This document shows, one piece after another, positions 57,977 to 64,000 of a stretch of 64,000 nucleotides of DNA (its first letter is position 1; each line of letters begins with the position of its first letter). The position numbers and the translations under genes were made by a program. Source of the DNA: Chryseobacterium wanjuense (GTDB taxonomy: Bacteria; Bacteroidota; Bacteroidia; Flavobacteriales; Weeksellaceae); assembly GCF_900111495.1 (NCBI RefSeq), contig NZ_FOIU01000001.1:868001-932000 (forward strand). Reading direction: 5' to 3'. The notes beneath the pieces are model-generated. The model was given only the letters and a program-made list of their open reading frames with translations. It did no database searches and was not told where the DNA came from.

Positions 57977-60900
57977 ATGAAAAGATTTTCCAAGATTTTT
58001 GTGGTTTTGCTTCTGCTGCTGAATTTTTCAGCTGTTTTTGCCCAGAAATATTATGACGAACAATGGAAGAAAGTAGCAGAGAATTCTCAAAAAGGAGCTT
58101 ATAAATCTAATCTTCCTATCATTTTAGACATACAAAAGCAAGCGATGAAAGAAAATAACACTTTACAGCTTATCCAGTCTCTGAAGGCAGAATTCAGCAT
58201 TGTGAATCAGACCAGAGATGATGAAGAAAACAATTCTGCATCCCAGTTTTTCAGCAAATTGCAAGGAGTGGAAAAACAATTGAAGGGTGAAGAGAAAATC
58301 GTGTATGAGGTTTTGCTTAATGGCTTTTTCATGGATTATTACAATCGGAATTTATGGAAAATCAATGGGCGAACCAATCTGAATTCTCAGGATGTTTCGC
58401 AAATTGAAACGTGGAGCAAACTTGATTTTAAAAATTATCTTACCCAAAGTTTCAAGGAGCTCGATCAACGGAAAGGTGAAATGAAAAAGGTTTCTCTGGC
58501 AAAATATCAGGAGCTTTTTAGCAATACAAAAGATATTTCGTTTTTCCCGACTTTGGCAGATTGGTACGATCTTAAAAAAGTTGATTTCCTATCAAACAAC
58601 GGAATTTTTACAAAAAATGAATTAACGGAAAATCAAAAACAGATCAATAGTATTTTTGATGAATTAATTGCACAGAACAGCGGGAATCCGAAGTTGTATT
58701 TTATGCATCAGAAACTGCAGGAAAACTGTAATTTTAGTCAATGCAAAGATAAATTAGACCAGCTTAAAAATCTTGTGAAATCTAATGTAGAAGGGGATTA
58801 CAAAGTACTCATCATGGAAGATGTCATGAATGAGCTTACAGGTAAAAAGAAGGAAAAAGAGGCATTGGAAATCGCAGCTCAGGCAAAAAGCCAATATCCG
58901 AAATCTCCTTTTATTGAGAATATTAAAAATAAAGAAGAACAGATCAAATTGTCTTCTTTAAATATAAAATACGAGCAGCAGACCCAAGGCAATTTGCCGA
59001 TTCACTTTGTGGCAGAATATAAAAATCTTTCGGAATTTTCTTTAAATATTTATGAAGTAAAAGAAGATATTAAGTCTTTCTTACAATATTCGAGAAACTC
59101 TTACGCGGATATATTTGGAAAGGTGAAAAAAAATCTTGTGAGAAAAGAAACGTATCAGCTTTCAGATCCTAAAGATTATCAGCTTCATAAAACTTCTTTG
59201 GAAATAAAACCGCTTCCGTCAGGAATTTATATGGTTGAATATCTGGTGAATGAAGGAAATAATGAAAAAAATCAAAACTTCTATTTCTTTGTTTCTAATA
59301 ATAAAATCATTTATCAGTCTAAAGGTGATAGAAAATATTCTGATAATGAACTGAAATTGGTGAATAGCGAAAACGGAAAACCTGTCATTAATGAAAATAT
59401 TACCTTTTATGAATTTGTGGCCAATACAACTTTGAACAAGACCGATGGTAAAACAAATGATAAAGGAGTTTTCAAATTTCCAGCGACATCTAATAAGGAA
59501 TATTACAGAACTTTCCTGATTCAGCAGCCTAAATCCAACGATTTCCAAATCATGCAGGTGTATGGTGATGATTACGATACTGATTATGATCTCAACGAAA
59601 AATCACGGTCAAAAGCTCAGATTTTCATCGACAGAGCGATTTACAGACCTGGTCAAACGGTTTATTTTAAAGTAATTAATACAAAAATCAACAAAGAGAT
59701 TGAATCTGTCAATTCAGGATTGAAGCAAAAAATTACTTTGATGGATGCCAACGGACAGGAAGTGTCGTCCCAGAATTTTACAACCAACGAGTTCGGATCT
59801 TATCACGGAAGCTTTATTCTGCCAAAAGGAAAACTGAACGGAATGTTCGTTTTAAAAACAGATGGAGAACAGGAACAATACAAAAATTTTAGGGTAGAAG
59901 AGTACAAAAGACCAAAATTTGAAGTGACTTTTGAACCTATAAAAAGTGAATATAAATATGGACAAACCATTGAGCTGAAAGGAAAAGCCATGATGTTTTC
60001 CGGAGTTGCTCTAAGTAATACAAAGGTAAGCTACGAGATTAAAAAACATAATATCCGCTGGAAATATTTCTGGTGGTATCCGCAGGATGATGACAACGAA
60101 AATTCTATTTTGGGAGAAACGCAAACCAACGAGAAAGGAGAGTTTGTCATTCGTCTGGAACTTAAAAAAGATGAAAAACTGGACGGCATTCAGATTGATA
60201 ATTATGAAATCAATGCTTCCGTAACAGACATCAACGGGGAAACTCAATCTGCAGACACACAGCTGAAAGTAGCGTCGGTTTCCCATTACATCAAAGCGGA
60301 TGAAATTAAAGATGCTTTTTCCGATGAAAATGTAAAAGTAAAAGTTGAAACCAAAAACTACAACGAACAAAATCTTAAAAAACCATATCAGGTAAAATTA
60401 TCAAGACTTCAAGCTCCGGATAGAATTTTCAGAAATAATTTTAAACAGGCTGTTCAGGATCTGCCGAAATTCTCAAAAGAGGAATTTGTAAGCAAATTTC
60501 CACATGATTTTTACGACAAAAATGATGAAATTAAAAACTGGAAAACCTCTTCTGTTATTGTAAATGGAGCACAGAAAAGTGAAGAATCTCTTGATCTGGG
60601 CAAACTGGAAGCCGGAGATTATCAGCTTGAGCTTTATAATTTTGAAGGAAAAGACACGATCAAAACGGCTCAGTATTTCAGTGTTTGGGACAAAAATTCC
60701 TTAAAGCCAAACCAGAAAACTTTCCTTACCGCTTTACAGCCTAAAAATGAGTTTTCAAGAGGGGAAAGAGCAAAAGTTTATGTCTATTCTGCAATTTCTG
60801 ATGCCTTGGTGAATGTTTTTGTACAGGATGGCTCGGGAAAAACCATTTCGGAAGTTCAGAAGTTCAAAAACGGTGTTTTGGAATATATGGTTGATATTCC

Positions 60901-63850
60901 GAAAGATAAAGCAGTTACTGCACTTAACCTTCAGTTTCAGTTGGTTGCTTATAATGACATTCAGACGGAAACCATTAATGTAAAAATTAAAAATATCGAA
61001 CAGCCTTTAAAAATTGAAACCATTACGTTCAGAGATAAACTTGAACCAAATTCAAAGGAAAAATGGTCGGTAAAAGTTTTGGGAAGCGAGAAAGAGAAAA
61101 TCAATGCAGAAGTCTTGGCAAATATGTACGATATGTCTCTGGATCAGTTTGCAGCCAACAATTTCACATGGGAAAATCTGTACCTTCCTTATTCATCCAT
61201 CACGATGTATGATGTGAGACAAAATCTTTTAACAGAATATTATCAGAAAAGAATAAAATATTTCGATGGAAATTATGTAGAAGTTCCACAATTTAATTGG
61301 TTCGACAGAAACGGGTTGATGATGTTGCAGGGAAAAGCGGCGGGTATTAAAATTCGTGGGGTGGCAAATCCAGCTCCTGCAGCTCCAGTTGCTATGGCGG
61401 ATAGTGCAGTAAGTCAGAACCTTGAAGAAGTTGTTGTGACAGGATACAAAGCGAAAAAAGAAATGGCTGTAACAAATTCTAATGTTGCAGATGCCGAAGG
61501 CGGACTTGATGAAGATGCGCAAGAATTGGAAAAAGTTCCTGTTCGTCAGAATCTCACCGAAACAGCATTTTTCTATCCTGATCTAAAAACAGATTCAGAA
61601 GGAAATGTAAGCTTCGAATTCACCTCTCCGGAAGCCCTTACAAAGTGGAAATTAATGTTCCTGGCACACACAAAAGACGCTAGAGCAGCCACATTGGAAA
61701 AAGAAGTGGTAACGCAGAAAGAATTTTCGGTTACCCCCAATTATCCGAGATTTTTAAGAGAAGGTGATGAATTGAATCTTCAGTCGAAACTGTCGAATTT
61801 AACGAGTAAAAAATTAAACGGTTCTGCAAGTTTACAAATATTGGATGCTTTCACCAACGAGGATATTTCGACGAAATTTGGTTTAAATTCAGCGACTCAG
61901 AACTTTGACATCAATGAAAACGGAAATTCGGCTTTAACATGGAAATTAAAAGTTCCGAATAATGTTTCATCCATCATTTTAAAAGTCGTGGCAAAAGCCG
62001 GAAATTACTCTGATGGCGAACAGCAGGCCGTTGCCGTACTTCCGAACCGAATGCTGGTGACGGATGCGCTTCCGGTTTTCGTGAAAGAAGGTGAGACAAA
62101 GACTTTTGTTTTAGATAACCTTAAAAATGCAAATTCTACAACCATTTCAAATGTGGCTAATACATTAGAACTGACGACCAACCCGATCTGGGAAATCATG
62201 TTTGCGCTTCCGAGCCTTAAAAATGATCAGAATAATTCGGCGGATGTAATCTTTAATAAATGGTTTGCCGATGTTTTGGCTTCAGAAATTTTTAAGGCCA
62301 ACCCGAAAATGAAAACGGTTTTTGAAGAATATCAAAACAAAGGTTTATTAAATTCAAATCTTGAGAAAAATCAGGAGCTGAAACAGCTTTTATTGGAAGA
62401 AACACCTTGGGTGTTGGAAAGTAAAAACGAACAGGAACAAATGGCGAAACTTTCGCTTTTATTCGATACAAATACCATGCGTAATGCCATGCAAAGCGAT
62501 TGGGAAGACTTCAGGAAGCTGCAGAATCCGGATGGTGGTTTCTCTTGGTATCAAGGATACCCGAGCTCGTATTCGACGTCGCTTTATCTCCTTAAAAATT
62601 TAGGAAAAATCAATTCCTGGTTAAAAGATAATGTTAAAGATTATCAAAGTCCGGGACAAAAAGAATTGGTGAAAAACCTGATTCAATATGTTGATAATGA
62701 AGTTAATAAATATTGGGATGTGAAAAAAGAAAACGTCTGGACCAATTGGACATTGGATTATCTCGATACAAGAAATTACTGGGAAAAAGAATATCCTCTG
62801 AAAGGAAAAGGCGCAACCCTGAAAACTTTAGTAAAACAGAAAGCCAAAACCGCAAAACTAACGGATTTCACATTCTTCGGATTGCACCGCGCCGCTTTGT
62901 TGATGAGCGATTACGGACTGAAAGATGTTTCGGATAAATTAATGAATTATTTAAAAGAAACCTCCACAGATACAAAAACTCAGGGTGTTTACTGGAAACA
63001 GAACCTTGATGACTGGGGCTGGTTCAGTTCAAAAGTAGTGAATCAGGCGGGAGCTTTGGAAGCTTTCAACAAATTGAAACCAAACGACCAGAAGTTCATT
63101 GAAGACATGAAAATCTGGCTGATCACGCAGAAAGAGGTGAATTCCTGGGGAAGTTCGAGAGGAACTTCGGAAGTGATTTTTACTATCCTTAATTCTGGAA
63201 AATCATGGACAAGCGCTGAAAGCAATAAAGCGACCATCGTTTGGGGCGGAAAAGAACTGCAGCCGCAGACTCAGGCGACAGGTTATGTAAAATCTACCAT
63301 GAAAACTGATGTTGTGGATAAAAATCTGGCAACGGTTACGGTAACAAAACCTGGCCCGGGAATCGTGCAGGGTGGATTGTTCTGGCAGTATTATGAGGAT
63401 TTGGACAAGATAAAATCTTCTGAAAATTACATCTCCGTCACCAAAGAATTATACAAAAAAATAAAAACGGTAAATGGGGAAGAATTGCAGAAAATCTCTC
63501 CGGAAACGCCATTAAAAATCGGGGATAAAGTAACCGTAAGAATGATCCTGAATACAGACCGCCCAATGGAATTTATCCATATCAAAGACATGCGGGCTGC
63601 AGGTTTTGAGCCGGTAGATGTATTGTCGGGGTATCAGTGGAAAAATAATTTAGGATATTATCAGTCTACCAAAGATGCATCCACCAATTTTTATATTCAA
63701 TCGATGCCGAAAGGAAAATACGTGTTTGAATATGATTACATTGCCAATGCTTCCGGAAAGTTCTCAAACGGGATCACTACGATACAAAATTATTATGCAC
63801 CGCAAATGAATGCCCATACAAAAGGATCTAATGTTCAGATCGCGGAATAA
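57977..63850 (+). CDS. Alpha-2-macroglobulin family protein with embedded plug-like motif
   Basis: A 1957-residue exported protein. Signal peptide with cleavage near VFAQ (residue 23). An N-terminal helical region (about 30-330) precedes macroglobulin-like domains, including MG2 (IDRAIYRPGQTVYFKV near 552). The A2M domain follows (ETAFFYPDLKTDSEGNVSFE near 1200). The C-terminal toroid contains NPDGGFSWYQGYPSSYSTSL. The thioester motif CxEQ is absent, so no covalent trapping. At residues 1150-1163 lies EEVVVTGYKAKKEM, identical in style to the SusC-type TonB-receptor motif, next to an alanine/proline-rich linker. Probably a periplasmic or outer-membrane protease inhibitor or envelope-protection factor. 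Confidence 0.88.
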   Translation: MKRFSKIFVVLLLLLNFSAVFAQKYYDEQWKKVAENSQKGAYKSNLPIILDIQKQAMKENNTLQLIQSLKAEFSIVNQTRDDEENNSASQFFSKLQGVEKQLKGEEKIVYEVLLNGFFMDYYNRNLWKINGRTNLNSQDVSQIETWSKLDFKNYLTQSFKELDQRKGEMKKVSLAKYQELFSNTKDISFFPTLADWYDLKKVDFLSNNGIFTKNELTENQKQINSIFDELIAQNSGNPKLYFMHQKLQENCNFSQCKDKLDQLKNLVKSNVEGDYKVLIMEDVMNELTGKKKEKEALEIAAQAKSQYPKSPFIENIKNKEEQIKLSSLNIKYEQQTQGNLPIHFVAEYKNLSEFSLNIYEVKEDIKSFLQYSRNSYADIFGKVKKNLVRKETYQLSDPKDYQLHKTSLEIKPLPSGIYMVEYLVNEGNNEKNQNFYFFVSNNKIIYQSKGDRKYSDNELKLVNSENGKPVINENITFYEFVANTTLNKTDGKTNDKGVFKFPATSNKEYYRTFLIQQPKSNDFQIMQVYGDDYDTDYDLNEKSRSKAQIFIDRAIYRPGQTVYFKVINTKINKEIESVNSGLKQKITLMDANGQEVSSQNFTTNEFGSYHGSFILPKGKLNGMFVLKTDGEQEQYKNFRVEEYKRPKFEVTFEPIKSEYKYGQTIELKGKAMMFSGVALSNTKVSYEIKKHNIRWKYFWWYPQDDDNENSILGETQTNEKGEFVIRLELKKDEKLDGIQIDNYEINASVTDINGETQSADTQLKVASVSHYIKADEIKDAFSDENVKVKVETKNYNEQNLKKPYQVKLSRLQAPDRIFRNNFKQAVQDLPKFSKEEFVSKFPHDFYDKNDEIKNWKTSSVIVNGAQKSEESLDLGKLEAGDYQLELYNFEGKDTIKTAQYFSVWDKNSLKPNQKTFLTALQPKNEFSRGERAKVYVYSAISDALVNVFVQDGSGKTISEVQKFKNGVLEYMVDIPKDKAVTALNLQFQLVAYNDIQTETINVKIKNIEQPLKIETITFRDKLEPNSKEKWSVKVLGSEKEKINAEVLANMYDMSLDQFAANNFTWENLYLPYSSITMYDVRQNLLTEYYQKRIKYFDGNYVEVPQFNWFDRNGLMMLQGKAAGIKIRGVANPAPAAPVAMADSAVSQNLEEVVVTGYKAKKEMAVTNSNVADAEGGLDEDAQELEKVPVRQNLTETAFFYPDLKTDSEGNVSFEFTSPEALTKWKLMFLAHTKDARAATLEKEVVTQKEFSVTPNYPRFLREGDELNLQSKLSNLTSKKLNGSASLQILDAFTNEDISTKFGLNSATQNFDINENGNSALTWKLKVPNNVSSIILKVVAKAGNYSDGEQQAVAVLPNRMLVTDALPVFVKEGETKTFVLDNLKNANSTTISNVANTLELTTNPIWEIMFALPSLKNDQNNSADVIFNKWFADVLASEIFKANPKMKTVFEEYQNKGLLNSNLEKNQELKQLLLEETPWVLESKNEQEQMAKLSLLFDTNTMRNAMQSDWEDFRKLQNPDGGFSWYQGYPSSYSTSLYLLKNLGKINSWLKDNVKDYQSPGQKELVKNLIQYVDNEVNKYWDVKKENVWTNWTLDYLDTRNYWEKEYPLKGKGATLKTLVKQKAKTAKLTDFTFFGLHRAALLMSDYGLKDVSDKLMNYLKETSTDTKTQGVYWKQNLDDWGWFSSKVVNQAGALEAFNKLKPNDQKFIEDMKIWLITQKEVNSWGSSRGTSEVIFTILNSGKSWTSAESNKATIVWGGKELQPQTQATGYVKSTMKTDVVDKNLATVTVTKPGPGIVQGGLFWQYYEDLDKIKSSENYISVTKELYKKIKTVNGEELQKISPETPLKIGDKVTVRMILNTDRPMEFIHIKDMRAAGFEPVDVLSGYQWKNNLGYYQSTKDASTNFYIQSMPKGKYVFEYDYIANASGKFSNGITTIQNYYAPQMNAHTKGSNVQIAE

Positions 63851-63891
63851 TTTCAAATCAGAAAAGTGAAATTTACAGAAAATAGATAAAT

Positions 63892-63918
63892 AAAACTCCT
63901 CAAATTTGGGGAGTTTTT
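63892..63918 (+). terminator. Terminator after macroglobulin-like gene
   Basis: AAAACTCC pairs with GGAGTTTT (9-nt loop) followed by T-run. The last 80 bp of the window hold nothing recognisable. Confidence 0.85.
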
Positions 63919-64000
63919 TATTTAACTAAAAGTTTAAAAAAGTTCTAGTTTAGGATATTTATTTTATTAAAAAAAATTATTTTGAGTAGATTTCCAATCT

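Noticed and set aside
1..64000. CRISPR arrays, rRNA genes, replication origin, intact insertion sequences
   Set aside because: None seen: no regularly spaced repeats, no rRNA sequence, no intact transposase gene.

Overview
The window looks like a chromosomal segment of a Flavobacteriia bacterium of the Chryseobacterium type (Weeksellaceae). It is AT-rich, its promoters carry the Bacteroidetes -7 element TAnnTTTG, and it holds typical Bacteroidetes families: a TonB-dependent receptor with a DUF4249 lipoprotein, a LytTR regulator with a propeller-type sensor kinase, and a grasp-with-spasm RiPP locus. The genus is inferred from protein flavour only; there is no rRNA gene here. I recognise one tRNA gene and no CRISPR array or intact insertion sequence.

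Layout. 0.4-4.4 kb: an arsenic-resistance cluster on the minus strand (arsR; then DUF6428 protein, phosphoesterase, arsenate reductase-like protein, ArsN-like acetyltransferase, Acr3 pump), with the same ArsR-type operator in front of both arsR and the DUF6428 gene. 5-8.5 kb: two short-chain dehydrogenases, a small lipoprotein and an AraC regulator, with decayed remnants of further dehydrogenase genes. 8.7-22.9 kb: an electrophile/redox-stress island with an NQO-type oxidoreductase, a DsbA-fold protein, a Nudix hydrolase, two paralogous Old Yellow Enzymes, a TetR-linked RND efflux pump, a deaminase, a DsrE protein and two AraC regulators. Promoters in this island fall into two groups marked by 21-bp-spaced direct repeats (GAACTT or TCCATT). 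23-26 kb: a thiolase plus an unrecognised gene, flanked by two copies of a short MITE-like repeat and preceded by two perfect TACCGATCGGTA palindromes. 26-29.6 kb: gnd-zwf-pgl, the oxidative pentose phosphate branch.

30.5-33.7 kb: TonB receptor and DUF4249 lipoprotein. 33.7-40.9 kb: a RiPP locus (three precursor peptides, ATP-grasp maturase, a small protein, radical-SAM/SPASM maturase) downstream of a LytTR two-component system. 41.4-50.9 kb: small regulator/oxidoreductase modules (AraC-AKR, HxlR-MDR, HxlR-DoxX, Crp-AhpD, TetR-SDR), most with recognisable operators. 51-51.4 kb: tRNA-Arg(ACG) beside a decayed serine-recombinase gene. 51.4-63.9 kb: housekeeping genes (iron/cobalamin-type binding lipoprotein, mtgA, Gcr-type membrane protein, DUF721, recF, UbiA-like protein, a very large alpha-2-macroglobulin-like protein), with a four-helix-bundle (S23) gene sitting between recF and the DUF721 gene.

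The least described parts are the RiPP cluster with its duplicated, highly conserved 5' element that encodes a basic 20-residue ORF, the two AraC-type operator families, and the MITE-like elements around the thiolase cassette. All identifications come from reading the sequence; no database search was run.
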